Positions 9,750-19,692 are shown, numbered from the stretch's first letter. The stretch is DNA of 64,000 nucleotides from CAYNST01 sp964546435 (GCA_964546435.1 CAZJKJ010000002.1:62001-126000), one strand, 5' to 3'. Numbers and translations: made by a program. Notes: generated by a model not told the origin, from the letters alone.

Positions 9750-10080
9750 CCCTGCCCGCCTCCGCTCGCTCATCGGGCGTAGCGACGCTTCCTGAACGAA
9801 CAGCAATATCCGCACATCCGTGTCCCGCTTCGAGACAGCGACAACCAGCAAACTTGTCCAATTTTCGTACTTCCCAACCTGCCCATGGACCTGAAAAATG
9901 CCGGCCGTACTCTGGCCGTATTCACTGAAAGGTCCTGAAAAATGCCTGCGGATTCGCAAGCCGCTCCTGTCCATGAGTCTAGGTTGGTTTTTGATCAGTC
10001 GCCGACATTTTGCCGGGATTGGGACCTACATCAGAAAAGCCGGGAGCGCGCTGCGACCGGGCGCTCTCGAAGATTGAGAG
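9750..10080. other. 331-base gene-free stretch between dedD and cvpA
   Basis: No convincing gene. Just after the dedD stop the minus strand has an inverted repeat (GCGCTC at 10061-10066 with GAGCGC at 10044-10049) followed about ten bases later by a short T-run, a weak terminator candidate. A 13-base direct repeat, CCTGAAAAATGCC, occurs at 9890-9902 and 9934-9946. The interval may carry a separate promoter for cvpA-purF, but no clear -10/-35 pair was recognised. Confidence 0.4.
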
Positions 10081-10599
10081 TCAGGGTTTGAAGGCCAGAA
10101 GCAGGGACTCTACCTGGAGCGCCTGGTCTATGGCGACCTTGGCCGTCATCAAGGCGTCTTTGGCCATTTTGGGCCCTACATACACCCGATGAACCGTCTC
10201 GTCGGCGACCTGAACCTTACGGATATAGGCGGTATGACCGAGGCCGGTCAGTTTGTCGCGTGCTGCGATGGCAAGCTGCTCCGTCTGAAAACTGCCGATC
10301 TGGAGAACCCAGGCCTGGGGTTGTCCATGGGCATCCAGGGTGTCCGGCTCGGCCGCGTCGGACACGACCGCAGTCTCATCCGGTACAAACTGCTGGGCGG
10401 GGGGTTCTACGGGTCTGGACCATTCCGGTTGCTGCGGGTCCGGCACCTCTTCGATTTCCAGGATTGGCGTCCGGGGTATCTGACTGGTGGTGTTCACCGG
10501 CTCCATGCGCTCGCGATCAAACAGTACCGGGATGAAAATAACCGCCAGAGCCAGTAGCACCAAGGCTCCCAGCAGCCGTTGCTTGAGCCCGTCATCCAT
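10081..10599 (-). CDS. dedD: SPOR-domain cell-division protein, DedD type
   Basis: 172 residues. Begins MDDGLKQRLLGALVLLAL like DedD, with a single membrane segment (about 9-27) including FIPVLFD, a Pro/Glu-rich linker and a C-terminal SPOR domain (about 95-172) starting WVLQIGSF, which binds denuded peptidoglycan at the division septum. The ATG at 10599 is used; it overlaps the end of folC by 8 bases. An upstream in-frame start at 10626 would extend into folC further and is less DedD-like. Confidence 0.9.
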   Translation of the reverse strand: MDDGLKQRLLGALVLLALAVIFIPVLFDRERMEPVNTTSQIPRTPILEIEEVPDPQQPEWSRPVEPPAQQFVPDETAVVSDAAEPDTLDAHGQPQAWVLQIGSFQTEQLAIAARDKLTGLGHTAYIRKVQVADETVHRVYVGPKMAKDALMTAKVAIDQALQVESLLLAFKP

Positions 10600-11878
10600 G
10601 GAGTTCCGGATCTCCGCCGGCGACACGATCCAGCCACATCCGAGCGCGCCCCACCGTAAAAAATGACCCTGTCACCACGACCCGCCGTGAGACTGCATCG
10701 TCCCGTACGGCAGCATCGCAGGCTTGCTCCAATGCTGACTCCACGCTTGCGAAACTGTGGACCGGCACTCCGGCTGGAATCGCCGTTTCGAGCCGGGAAC
10801 AATTCGCGGCTCGGGGCAGATCGGGCATGGCAGCGAGGTACCAGTGCGCGGCCACCGGAACCAGCTCGGCCAGACATTCCTCGATATTCTTATCCGCCAT
10901 CATGGCGATGACGAGATGCAGCGGTTCCTGCGGATAAACCTGTTGCAGACGGCTGACCAGAAACTTCATCGCCGCCGGATTGTGGGCAACATCGAGCGTG
11001 ACCGGCGTCGTGCCGCACATCACCTGCTCGAATCGACCCGGCAACCCCAGGTTTCGCAGTCGCGCTACCAGCGCCTCGGCGTGATCCTGATCGCGCCAAA
11101 GTTGCAACAGTTCGAATACTTGCAGGGCCGCGGCCACGCTGGCAGGTGGTAGGTCCACCCGGCCACTCAAATGACGGCGATGGGTCCGGAAGCCGGTGGC
11201 GTCAAAACCGAACCGGTCACCCAGCGTAAACAGGTCACAGCCGAGACTGCGCACAACCTCCAGCAAACTCTGGGGCGGCGATGGATCCGAACAGACAACC
11301 GAGCGGCCCGGGCGGCAGATTCCGGCTTTCTCCCGACCGATGGTCTCCCGGTCCGACCCCAGCCATTCCTCGTGATCGCGATCGATCGACGTAATTACCG
11401 CGATATTCGCATCGATGATATTCGTGGCGTCCAGTCGCCCGCCCAATCCCACTTCCAGAATCCAGTAATCCAGGGACGAACGCGCGAACAGGTAAAGGGC
11501 CGCCAGAGTATTGAATTCAAAATATGTCAGGGAAATTTCCGCACGGGCGCGATCAATCGCGTCGAAGGCAGCGCACAGCTCATCATCGGTGACTTCATGC
11601 CCATCGATGCGGATGCGCTCGTTATATCGGATAAGGTGGGGGGACGAAAAGCAGCCGGTCCGGTGCCCGGTTTCTTGCAGCAGCGCGGTCAGCGTCGCCA
11701 CACAGGAGCCTTTGCCGTTGGTGCCGGCGACGGTAATGACGGTCGCCGTCGGCCGGAGCAGCCCGAGGGTTTCGGCAACCTGGCGCACGCGCTCCAGACC
11801 CAGATCAATCGCGCACGGATGACAGCTCTCCTGCCATCGCAACCACTGGTCCAGATGGGTGAAACGCGGCGTGTCCAA
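10592..11878 (-). CDS. folC: bifunctional dihydrofolate/folylpolyglutamate synthase
   Basis: Adds glutamate to dihydropteroate and to reduced folates. The Mur-ligase-type ATP site VAGTNGKGS and the folate-ligase motif LEVGLGGRLDATN are intact, and the C-terminal ligase domain contains LDVAHNP. The start is uncertain: a TTG at 11878 lies 4 bases after the accD stop and gives 428 residues, beginning LDTPRFTHLDQWL like the family. An upstream start at 11947 would overlap accD by 65 bases. Between accD and dedD, the usual order. Confidence 0.93.
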   Translation of the reverse strand: MDTPRFTHLDQWLRWQESCHPCAIDLGLERVRQVAETLGLLRPTATVITVAGTNGKGSCVATLTALLQETGHRTGCFSSPHLIRYNERIRIDGHEVTDDELCAAFDAIDRARAEISLTYFEFNTLAALYLFARSSLDYWILEVGLGGRLDATNIIDANIAVITSIDRDHEEWLGSDRETIGREKAGICRPGRSVVCSDPSPPQSLLEVVRSLGCDLFTLGDRFGFDATGFRTHRRHLSGRVDLPPASVAAALQVFELLQLWRDQDHAEALVARLRNLGLPGRFEQVMCGTTPVTLDVAHNPAAMKFLVSRLQQVYPQEPLHLVIAMMADKNIEECLAELVPVAAHWYLAAMPDLPRAANCSRLETAIPAGVPVHSFASVESALEQACDAAVRDDAVSRRVVVTGSFFTVGRARMWLDRVAGGDPELHG

Positions 11879-11882
11879 GGGG

Positions 11883-12749
11883 TCAGGCCGGCAAAGGTTG
11901 CTGACCGAGCTTCGCCAGCAGCGCAGCGGTCTTGTCGCGCATGGCATTGCGGTGCACGATCATGTCGATGGCGCCGTGATCCAGCAGGAACTCCGCTCGC
12001 TGAAACCCTTTGGGCAATTTCTGGCGGATGGTCTGCTCAATAATGGCAGGGCCGGCGAACCCGGCGCGCGCACCCGGTTCGGCAATGTTGATATCTCCGA
12101 GCAGCGCCAGACTGGCGGAGACCCCGCCATAGACCGGGTCGGTCATAATCGACACATAGGGAACCCCGGCCTGTTTGAGGCGTTCGATAATGGCGCTGGT
12201 TTTTGCCATCTGCATCAAGGAAATCAGGGCTTCCTGCATGCGGGCACCACCGGTTGCCGAAAAGCAGATCAAGGGTATTCCTTCTTCCAGGGATACCTTT
12301 GCCGCCCGGGCAAACCGCTCGCCCACCACATACCCCATGGACCCACCGTGAAAGGCAAACTCGAACGCCACGGCCACAACCGGCATCCCTTTCAAGGTGC
12401 CGCGCATCGCCACAAGGGCATCTTTCTCCCCGGTGCTTTTCTGCGCGATGGTCAGGCGGTCTTTGTATTTTTTGATGTCTTTGAATTTGAGGCGATCGAC
12501 GGGTACGACGTCGCTGGCGATTTCTTCGCGATCCTCTTCATCCAAAAAAATATCCAGTCTGCGCCTGGCGCCAATCCGCATGTGATGGTCGCACTTGGGG
12601 CAGACTTCCAGACTCTTTTCCAATTCCGGCCGATACAGGACAGCCTCACATTTGGTGCATTTCTTCCAAAGCCCCTCAGGCACCTTGCTGGCACCTTTGC
12701 GGTTTTCCGACCGCACCGCACTGGGAACGATTCTCTCTAACCAACTCAT
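11883..12749 (-). CDS. accD: acetyl-CoA carboxylase carboxyltransferase, beta subunit
   Basis: 288 residues. The N-terminal zinc ribbon is visible as two CxxC pairs (KKCTKCEAV and EVCPKCDHH, about residues 30-55), followed by the crotonase-fold transferase domain with SATGGARMQEALISLMQM. With AccA it transfers carboxyl from carboxybiotin to acetyl-CoA, the committed step of fatty-acid synthesis. Thirteen bases separate it from trpA upstream. Confidence 0.97.
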   Translation of the reverse strand: MSWLERIVPSAVRSENRKGASKVPEGLWKKCTKCEAVLYRPELEKSLEVCPKCDHHMRIGARRRLDIFLDEEDREEIASDVVPVDRLKFKDIKKYKDRLTIAQKSTGEKDALVAMRGTLKGMPVVAVAFEFAFHGGSMGYVVGERFARAAKVSLEEGIPLICFSATGGARMQEALISLMQMAKTSAIIERLKQAGVPYVSIMTDPVYGGVSASLALLGDINIAEPGARAGFAGPAIIEQTIRQKLPKGFQRAEFLLDHGAIDMIVHRNAMRDKTAALLAKLGQQPLPA

Positions 12750-12762
12750 CGTAGAATGCCTC

Positions 12763-13569
12763 TTAGCGAAGATTGTTCAGCGCAGCGCGAATGCTCGATA
12801 CCTTGTCGGTCAAGGCATCGACGACATCCGGCAAGGGTTTACCGGAGCCCATCAGCTCCACCAGGGCGCTGCCCACCACCACACCGTCCGCACAGCGGGC
12901 AACCGCAGCCGCCGATTCTGCATCCTTGATTCCGAACCCCACGAGGACCGGCAAAGTGCAGGTGCTGCGAATGAAATCCACCCGCTGGGCGACAGCTGCT
13001 ACATCGAGGTGGCCGGCGCCGGTTACGCCTTTGAGCGATACGTAGTAAATAAAACCGCCGGCCATGGCTGCCACGCGACCGGTGCGTTCATCCGATGACG
13101 TGGGCGCCAGCAGGAAAATGGTTTCCAGCCCCTGCGCCCGAAACAGCTGAATTACGTCGGTGGCTTCTTCCGGCGGCAGATCGACAGTCAGCACACCATC
13201 CACGCCGGCCGCGGCCGCATTTTTCGCGAAGGCTTCGTACCCCATGCGTTCAACCGGATTGGCGTAACCCATCAGCACCACCGGCGTGGTCTGATCGGTT
13301 TCACGAAACTTTCGCACCAGTTCGATACATTGGCGCAGGCTGAAGCGGTTTGCCAGGGCCCGTTCATGCCCCAGCTGAATCACGGGCCCCTCGGCCATGG
13401 GATCTGAAAACGGTACGCCGATTTCCAGAATGTCAGCACCCGCTGCAACGATGGCCTGCATGGCCGCCAGGGTCACCTCTGGATTCGGGTCGCCACCGAC
13501 GATGTAGGTGGCCAGGGCTTTGCCGCCCCGGCTTTTTATTTTGTCGAGACAGTCAACAATTCGATTCAT
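12763..13569 (-). CDS. trpA: tryptophan synthase alpha subunit
   Basis: Cleaves indole-3-glycerol phosphate and passes indole to TrpB. 268 residues from the ATG at 13569, which sits one base after the trpB stop; an upstream in-frame start at 13587 overlaps trpB. The catalytic Glu and Asp are in LEIGVPFSDPMAEGP, and the phosphate loop is in GFGIKDAESA. The pair is almost certainly translationally coupled with trpB. Confidence 0.97.
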   Translation of the reverse strand: MNRIVDCLDKIKSRGGKALATYIVGGDPNPEVTLAAMQAIVAAGADILEIGVPFSDPMAEGPVIQLGHERALANRFSLRQCIELVRKFRETDQTTPVVLMGYANPVERMGYEAFAKNAAAAGVDGVLTVDLPPEEATDVIQLFRAQGLETIFLLAPTSSDERTGRVAAMAGGFIYYVSLKGVTGAGHLDVAAVAQRVDFIRSTCTLPVLVGFGIKDAESAAAVARCADGVVVGSALVELMGSGKPLPDVVDALTDKVSSIRAALNNLR

Positions 13570-13570
13570 G

Positions 13571-14782
13571 TCAGACCTCAATGCCATCCATTTTTGCCAC
13601 CGTCAGAATGTCCTTGTCGCCGCGGCCGGACAGATTGACAACAATTACCGCGTCCTTGTCCAGCTGGCGCGCCAGCTTTTCAGCGTAGGCGACCGCGTGG
13701 CTGGACTCGAGCGCAGGCATGATGCCTTCTACTCGGGTAAGCATCCGGAACGCGGCCATGGCTTCGTCATCGTTGATCGCAACATACTGAACCCGCCCGA
13801 TATCTTTCAACCAGGAATGCTCGGGACCCACACCGGGATAATCGAGACCTGCGGAGACTGAATGGGTCTCGATGATCTGACCGTCCTCATCTTCCATCAG
13901 GTAAGTGCGGTTGCCGTGCAGCACACCGGGTGTCCCCACACTCAAAGATGCGGCGTGCCTGCCGGTTTCAACGCCCAAACCGCCAGCTTCGACACCGTAC
14001 ATGGCCACCGAACCGTCATTCAAAAACGGATGGAACAGGCCGATGGCGTTGGAGCCGCCACCGACACAGGCGACGAGGGCGTCCGGCAGTTTCCCGGCTT
14101 GCGCCAGGCATTGCGCGCGCGCTTCGCGTCCTATGACGCACTGAAAATCCCGGACCAGTTGCGGATATGGGTGGGGGCCGGCAGCCGTCCCGATAATGTA
14201 AAACGTGTTATCCACATTGGTGACCCAGTCACGCATGGCTTCGTTCATTGCGTCTTTGAGGGTTTTCGATCCGGACTCAACTGCCACGACCTTTGCGCCC
14301 AGCAGCTTCATCCGGTAGACGTTCAGCGCCTGGCGTTTGATGTCTTCCGAACCCATGTAGACGACACACTCCAGCCCGAGTCGCGCCGCCACCGTCGCGG
14401 TGGCAACACCGTGCTGCCCGGCGCCGGTTTCGGCAATGACCCGGGTCTTGCCGGAATACTTGGCCAGCAGAGCCTGTCCGATGGTGTTGTTAACTTTGTG
14501 GGCGCCGGTATGGTTCAGGTCTTCGCGCTTCAGAAACAGCTGCGCACCACCGACTTTCCGGGTCCAGTGCTCAGCAAAATAAAGCGGCGACGGTCGCCCC
14601 ACATAATGGGAAAGATCCTTGTCGATCTCGGCCTGAAACGCCGGGTCGTCCTTCAGACGGAAATACATGGATTGCAAGTCGTCGAGGGCATGTATCAAGG
14701 TTTCTGAAACAAAACGCCCGCCAAACTGACCGAAATGGCCGGAGGCGTCCGGCATATTGGCGAAGTTAATATCTGACGTCAC
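13571..14782 (-). CDS. trpB: tryptophan synthase beta subunit
   Basis: PLP enzyme condensing indole with serine. 403 residues. The PLP lysine lies in LNHTGAHKVNNTIG, the phosphate-binding loop in CVGGGSNAIGLF, and ETGAGQHGVATAT is unchanged. Lies between trpF (41 bases upstream) and trpA, an arrangement in which trpF is a separate gene, unlike the trpC-trpF fusion of enterics. Confidence 0.98.
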   Translation of the reverse strand: MTSDINFANMPDASGHFGQFGGRFVSETLIHALDDLQSMYFRLKDDPAFQAEIDKDLSHYVGRPSPLYFAEHWTRKVGGAQLFLKREDLNHTGAHKVNNTIGQALLAKYSGKTRVIAETGAGQHGVATATVAARLGLECVVYMGSEDIKRQALNVYRMKLLGAKVVAVESGSKTLKDAMNEAMRDWVTNVDNTFYIIGTAAGPHPYPQLVRDFQCVIGREARAQCLAQAGKLPDALVACVGGGSNAIGLFHPFLNDGSVAMYGVEAGGLGVETGRHAASLSVGTPGVLHGNRTYLMEDEDGQIIETHSVSAGLDYPGVGPEHSWLKDIGRVQYVAINDDEAMAAFRMLTRVEGIMPALESSHAVAYAEKLARQLDKDAVIVVNLSGRGDKDILTVAKMDGIEV

Positions 14783-14823
14783 AGATTACTCTCTCTTAGT
14801 AGGATGCTTGATTCGGCTGGCGT

Positions 14824-15462
14824 TCAGCTGGATAGCGACGCCGCAGCAACAGCGCGAATGAAATCGGTCACTTTTTGAGGATCTTTGATGCCCGGTGCGC
14901 CTTCCACACCGCCGCTGACATCCACTGCCCAGGGGGCGCTGATGGCGATGGCCTGCGCAACGTTGTCCGGGCCAAGTCCTCCGGCAAGCACGACTGGCCG
15001 TGAAGTCTTCTTTGGAACCCGCGTCCAGTCAAAGGTTTCACCGGTGCCGCCCGGTGTTCCCGGCCGATAGGCGTCCAGCAATATGCCGATGGCATCGGGG
15101 TACCGGGTCATCTCGACGACGGGATCGAGATCTGATCTCATACGCAGGGCTTTGATGTAAGGGCGACCGAAGCGGGCGCAGAACGCTGCCTCTTCATCGC
15201 CATGGAATTGCAATGCACCGAGGGGCACTTCAGCCAGCACCCGCTCGACAAAAGACACAGCCGGGTTGACGAACAGGCCAGTCACAGTGACAAAAGGACC
15301 GGCTGCCAGGGCCATCGCCCGCGCTTTTCCCAGATCGGCCAGATTACGCGGGCTGGGTTCATAAAAAACGAGGCCAATGGCATCTGCCCCGGCCGCTGCC
15401 GCCTGAACGGCCGCTTCAACGGACGTCATTCCGCAGACTTTAACTCTGACCCGTGGCTTCAT
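14824..15462 (-). CDS. trpF: phosphoribosylanthranilate isomerase
   Basis: 212 residues from the ATG at 15462, starting MKPRVRVKVCGMT. The catalytic Cys is in KVCGMT and the Asp in AVDVSGGVEG near the C-terminus. It converts phosphoribosylanthranilate to CdRP. The frame is open upstream to 15606 but those residues are not family-like, and the ribosome-binding site of the chosen start is weak. First gene of trpFBA. Confidence 0.95.
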   Translation of the reverse strand: MKPRVRVKVCGMTSVEAAVQAAAAGADAIGLVFYEPSPRNLADLGKARAMALAAGPFVTVTGLFVNPAVSFVERVLAEVPLGALQFHGDEEAAFCARFGRPYIKALRMRSDLDPVVEMTRYPDAIGILLDAYRPGTPGGTGETFDWTRVPKKTSRPVVLAGGLGPDNVAQAIAISAPWAVDVSGGVEGAPGIKDPQKVTDFIRAVAAASLSS

Positions 15463-15689
15463 GAATTCGTTGGGACCCGGTATATGAAAAGCGTGCAATG
15501 TTAGCAGATTATCGGACTGGCGTGCTTGGCTCATACTGAATCCGCGCCACAGCAGCCAGCTCGCAGGCCGTGGAAAAACGTTATCGAGGCAGCCAGTGCA
15601 AGACAAAAACCGGCAAGAAAGGAGTTTACTCCGCGCAAATGAGCATTTTTAGCCTGTTTTTGCCTTGCCTGACCTTCGCTCCACGACTT

Positions 15690-16571
15690 TTAATACAGAC
15701 CCTGGTCGAGGCATCCCGCCAAAAACGCTGGACAGGCAGCGACACCGGGCAACTCGAATTCCGGCGGGTAACCCACACCGGCCAGGTAAAGCCCCGCGGC
15801 CGGCGCGGTGGCGGCCGCCTGGGTGCGATCCCGCCCCGCCAGGACTTCCGCTGCCCATTGTGCAGGTCGGGCGCCGCGCCCGACTTCAAAAAGCACGCCC
15901 ATGATGTTGCGAACCATGTGATGCAAAAACGCGTTCGCCCGGACTTCGGTCACCAGAAACCCGCCCCGGCGTTCTATCCTGAGTTGTTCGAGTCGTCGTA
16001 CCGGATTTTTCGCCTGACACTGACTTGCCCTGAATGCGGAAAAATCGTGCTCTCCCAGCAGACTGGCTGCTGCGACCGACATTTGCTCCACATCCAGATC
16101 ATCCCGGCGCCAGGTTACCAGTCCATCCAGCAATGCCGAGGGCACTTTGGATGTAAGCGTCACGTAGCGATAACTCCGGTTAACAGCGCAGAAGCGGGCA
16201 TGGAAATCGCCCGAAACCGACTGACTCCAGAGAATCCGGATGGAGCGCGGCAAATAAAGGTTCACCCCTTGCACCCAGGCTTTGTCCGGTCGCACGGCCG
16301 CTGTATCAAAATGAATAACCTGATGGCCGGCATGTACGCCGGCATCGGTACGGCCAGCGCACACCAGCGTTACTTCAGTGTTGGCAACTTTTGAAAGCGC
16401 GGCTTCCAGACACGTCTGAATCGTGTTGGCAGTGGATGCCTGTTTCTGGAATCCCTGGAAGCGGCCCCCATGGTATTCCACGATTGCTGCGCGCCGTTCG
16501 ACCCCGGGGGGCAATTCCATACCCGGTTTAAGCTCGCAATTCGGAGTGTATTCAATGCCCGTCTTTTTCAT
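15690..16571 (-). CDS. truA: tRNA pseudouridine(38-40) synthase
   Basis: Modifies uridines 38-40 in the anticodon arm. 293 residues from the ATG at 16571 (GTA-type TTG two codons earlier ignored). The catalytic Asp is in CAGRTDAGVHAG at about residue 76, some 15-18 residues later than in E. coli, so the N-terminus is slightly long; an in-frame ATG at 16520 would give a shorter form. ANAFLHHMVRNI and RDRTQAAATAPA complete the family signature. Separated from fimV by a terminator. Confidence 0.94.
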   Translation of the reverse strand: MKKTGIEYTPNCELKPGMELPPGVERRAAIVEYHGGRFQGFQKQASTANTIQTCLEAALSKVANTEVTLVCAGRTDAGVHAGHQVIHFDTAAVRPDKAWVQGVNLYLPRSIRILWSQSVSGDFHARFCAVNRSYRYVTLTSKVPSALLDGLVTWRRDDLDVEQMSVAAASLLGEHDFSAFRASQCQAKNPVRRLEQLRIERRGGFLVTEVRANAFLHHMVRNIMGVLFEVGRGARPAQWAAEVLAGRDRTQAAATAPAAGLYLAGVGYPPEFELPGVAACPAFLAGCLDQGLY

Positions 16572-16582
16572 GCTCAAAGAAA

Positions 16583-16607
16583 TAAAAAACCCCGCGTTGG
16601 CGGGGCT
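16583..16607 (-). terminator. Rho-independent terminator after fimV
   Basis: On the minus strand a stem GCCCCGC/GCGGGG (loop of four bases; 16590-16605) is followed by six T, 40 bases past the fimV stop. It separates fimV from truA, which therefore needs its own promoter or readthrough. Confidence 0.9.
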
Positions 16608-16647
16608 CCACTAAAAGGTTCAAAATGCGCGTCAAGCGAATGAGGTG

Positions 16648-19600
16648 TCAGCCGATTTTGGTCATCAGGGTTTCTGCTTCTTTCTTCTGGTCGCTGTCGC
16701 CTTCTTCCAGAATTTCGTCAAGAATATCCTTGGCGCCGTCGGCATCGCCCATATCGATATAGGCTCTGGCCAGATCAAGCTTGGTTGCTGTCTCATCGCT
16801 GTCGGAGAGAAAGCCAAGGTTGGTATCGTCATCTTCGTCAGGGTCGAATTCCGGAAGCTGGAAATCATCGACGTCAGATCTCGATACGAGCGTTTCCTCG
16901 CGGGTTTCCAGCGGCGACACTTCGTCGGCGTCCTCGGCGAGATAGGCACCGTCAAGATCCATTTCATCTTCTGCCAGGATGTCATCATCGAGCTCGAGCT
17001 CAGCAAAGTCTTCCGCCGAGGTGCTGAGCGGTTCCATCGCGTTGTCGCTGGCTGAATCATCCAGATCGGAGAAATCGCCGTCGAAACTGCCCGCCAGGTC
17101 GTCCAGGTCGCTATCCAGTTCTTCCAGGTTGAAATCATCCGGCAGCTCTGCGTCCAGCTCCCCACGCTCCGCCTCTGTATCAGCTACGGTGAAATCAGTT
17201 TCCTCGTCGGTGAAATCCGTTTCTTCGAGACCAAGTGAGAAAGGCGTAGCGGAATCCGCATTGAACGCTTGCTCATCATCCAGAATCAATCCTTCAGAAC
17301 CGCTTTCAGCGCTGACCTTGTCCGCCAGAGTTCCTCGATCTTCACGCACCGGTTCATCGAAATCTTCACCCAGATCAAAATCGACAGAATCCGGATTGAG
17401 ATCGGTGTCGGAATCCAGAGAATCGAGATCTTCCCTCCCGGCGGTGACGGTCAGGTCTTCGTCGTCCAGATCAAGATCAAACGTCGTATCGTCTTCCGCC
17501 ACCTCGTCTGCGCCGACGGTTGTGAGGCCGGCTTCTTCCTGTGACCGCTGGAAGCCCATGACCGTCTTGTCGTCGTCTTCGTCCTCATCGAGGTCCAGTT
17601 CCAGAATTTCGGTGTAATCCTCATTCTCAGAGGTTTCCGGCAAGTCCAGATCGAAAGAATCTTCAAAAGCTGTTTCGTCGTCCGACTTCAGTGCATCTTC
17701 GTCGTCTGCGAGCGCGTGGGCCGCGGCCACACCGCCGGCAATCACAGCCCCGCCAGCAATCGCCTTCCTGAATTCGGACGTGTCGTGACTGCCTTCATCG
17801 AACGGACCGATTCCGACGATGGATTCCCGCAGTGACTCCGCCCTTTCAAGCGCCTCGCGACTGCCAACGACCTGCAAGCGGGCGTATTCCTGATCGAACT
17901 TTTCACCGTCCTGCTGCGCGGTATAGACCTCCAGCAATTTCAGTCGCACCGAGTTGTTCTCGGGTTCCCGGTACAGGGCCTTTTTCAGCTTCTCTTCGGC
18001 CTGCTCGAATTGTCCGTAGGCGAGGTGGATATCACATTCAGCCACGACGTCTTCAGTTTCGGCTTCAAGGCCGGGTTCGACATCCTGTTCAAAAAATTCG
18101 TCATCACTCGTATCACTGTCTTGCTGAGCCTTGAAGGGTGCAATTACGGTCTTGTCATCTTCCCGCACATCCGCGTCTTCGGCGTCGTCCAGATTCCGGC
18201 GGGTGAAATCGGTTGGCAGCTCTTCCAAATCCTCGTCATCAAATCCGGAGTTTTGGTGACGCATGTAGAAAAACGCTCCAACCGCGACGGCGATGGCGGC
18301 CAGTCCCAACACAATGTAAAGGAGGTTGTCCATCAGCGTGTCCATCAGAGAGGGTCCTGATGGCGCCGTTGCAACGGGCGGCTTGGGCGTCGACGCTGTC
18401 TCTTGTTTTGCCGGTGGCTGCGCCGATTCGCTGGTTACTGTCGCCTGCTCCGGTTCGCTTGCCATCTCACCGGCTGGCGCGGCGGTATCCGTCTGCTGCG
18501 CGGTTCCGGTGTCGTTCAGGCTGCCTTCATTCATTTGCCGTGCAGCCAGTTCCAGTTCACGCAATTCTTCATTGCTGACGGCCAGTAACTTTTCGATGGT
18601 GTCGATCTGGTCGTCCATCGCGGTGCGACGGGACCGAAGCTCAGAGCGCTCCCGCCGTGCGGCGTCGAATTGTTCCTGGGCCACAGCCAGCTCGGTTTCA
18701 AGGGCTGAGGTTGTCGCCTCTTCCGAGGCTCCCAAGCCCTGCGGCGTCTCGCTTTCTGCCGTTGGAGGCGCCACCAGCTTGACTCGACCTTCCGGCTCAG
18801 ATTCCTCGGGCGGGGTCACCGGCTCGGTCTTGCTACCCTGAAGTTGTGCCCGGCCAGTGGCGGGCGCGCGTTGTTCGGTCCAGGCGCGATTCTGTTCGGC
18901 AACCATGCGCACGGCGTCACCACCGGTCAACGACTGGATGTCTTCCTTGGCCGGTATGCGCAGAACTGCGCCCCGACGCAACAAGTTAATGTTTTCGTTA
19001 ATGAACGCGTCGGGATTCGCCCGCTGGATCGCGAGCATGGTTTGCTGGATCGTGACAGATGAGTCAGGGCGAGAACGGGACGCAATGCCCCAGAGATTCT
19101 CATTCGGCGCGACCGGCCCATATTCCTCACCACCCGATCCGCCCGGCATAGTCGGCTCCCGGGGTTCGGGGCTGGCGACATCCGAGACAGGTGCAACCGC
19201 CTCCTGCGCTGGCGAAGTCGGCCGCGATACCGGCTGGGCCTCGGTCCGGGCCTGCGGCGCACTGCGGACGGGGGCCGCATCCTGCTCGCCAGAGAAAACC
19301 GGGAGATCTATGAGAAGGGTATATTCACGCAGGAGCCGACCGCTGGGCCATTGCGCCTGCACAATGAAATCCAGGAAGGGTTCGCGAACAGGTTTCAGCG
19401 ACCGCACTTTTACCACGGCCCCATCGGCAGTATTCAAATCGACTGAAAAGGCCAGGTCGGCCAGATAATGAGGGCGATCAATTCCCAGACGATCAAATTC
19501 TTCTTGAGAGGCCAACCCGACGATAATTTCTTTCTCGGTGAGATCACGTACCTGAAGCAATTTGATTTCAGCATCCAGAGGCTGATTGAGGGCGGAGTTC

Positions 19601-19692
19601 AATTTGATTTCTCCAAGCCCGAGCGCCGAGGCATATGCAGCGGACAAAGCTGTCAACGCGCTGACCAAATACGCTTGAATACGGAGCCCCAT
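16648..19692 (-). CDS. fimV: FimV/HubP-type polar organiser protein
   Basis: 1,014 residues from the ATG at 19692, which has AAGGA seven bases upstream. Order: signal peptide with SAAYASALGLGEIKLNSALN at the processing region, a FimV N-terminal domain, a LysM peptidoglycan-binding domain (about 195-247), a coiled coil (about 330-385), one membrane segment (about 456-477), a very acidic cytoplasmic region rich in Asp/Glu, and a C-terminal TPR-like FimV motif (TKLDLARAYIDMGD). Members organise the cell pole, type IV pili and sometimes flagella and chemotaxis arrays. Next to asd, as in Pseudomonas. Confidence 0.93.
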   Translation of the reverse strand: MGLRIQAYLVSALTALSAAYASALGLGEIKLNSALNQPLDAEIKLLQVRDLTEKEIIVGLASQEEFDRLGIDRPHYLADLAFSVDLNTADGAVVKVRSLKPVREPFLDFIVQAQWPSGRLLREYTLLIDLPVFSGEQDAAPVRSAPQARTEAQPVSRPTSPAQEAVAPVSDVASPEPREPTMPGGSGGEEYGPVAPNENLWGIASRSRPDSSVTIQQTMLAIQRANPDAFINENINLLRRGAVLRIPAKEDIQSLTGGDAVRMVAEQNRAWTEQRAPATGRAQLQGSKTEPVTPPEESEPEGRVKLVAPPTAESETPQGLGASEEATTSALETELAVAQEQFDAARRERSELRSRRTAMDDQIDTIEKLLAVSNEELRELELAARQMNEGSLNDTGTAQQTDTAAPAGEMASEPEQATVTSESAQPPAKQETASTPKPPVATAPSGPSLMDTLMDNLLYIVLGLAAIAVAVGAFFYMRHQNSGFDDEDLEELPTDFTRRNLDDAEDADVREDDKTVIAPFKAQQDSDTSDDEFFEQDVEPGLEAETEDVVAECDIHLAYGQFEQAEEKLKKALYREPENNSVRLKLLEVYTAQQDGEKFDQEYARLQVVGSREALERAESLRESIVGIGPFDEGSHDTSEFRKAIAGGAVIAGGVAAAHALADDEDALKSDDETAFEDSFDLDLPETSENEDYTEILELDLDEDEDDDKTVMGFQRSQEEAGLTTVGADEVAEDDTTFDLDLDDEDLTVTAGREDLDSLDSDTDLNPDSVDFDLGEDFDEPVREDRGTLADKVSAESGSEGLILDDEQAFNADSATPFSLGLEETDFTDEETDFTVADTEAERGELDAELPDDFNLEELDSDLDDLAGSFDGDFSDLDDSASDNAMEPLSTSAEDFAELELDDDILAEDEMDLDGAYLAEDADEVSPLETREETLVSRSDVDDFQLPEFDPDEDDDTNLGFLSDSDETATKLDLARAYIDMGDADGAKDILDEILEEGDSDQKKEAETLMTKIG

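Noticed and set aside
9750..9974. 75-residue N-terminal extension of cvpA
   Set aside because: Not family-like; the ATG at 9749 has a strong ribosome-binding site and the usual start.
16979..17617. Ser-rich plus-strand frame opposite fimV
   Set aside because: Complement of the Asp/Glu codons of the acidic FimV region, which reads as Ser in the other strand.
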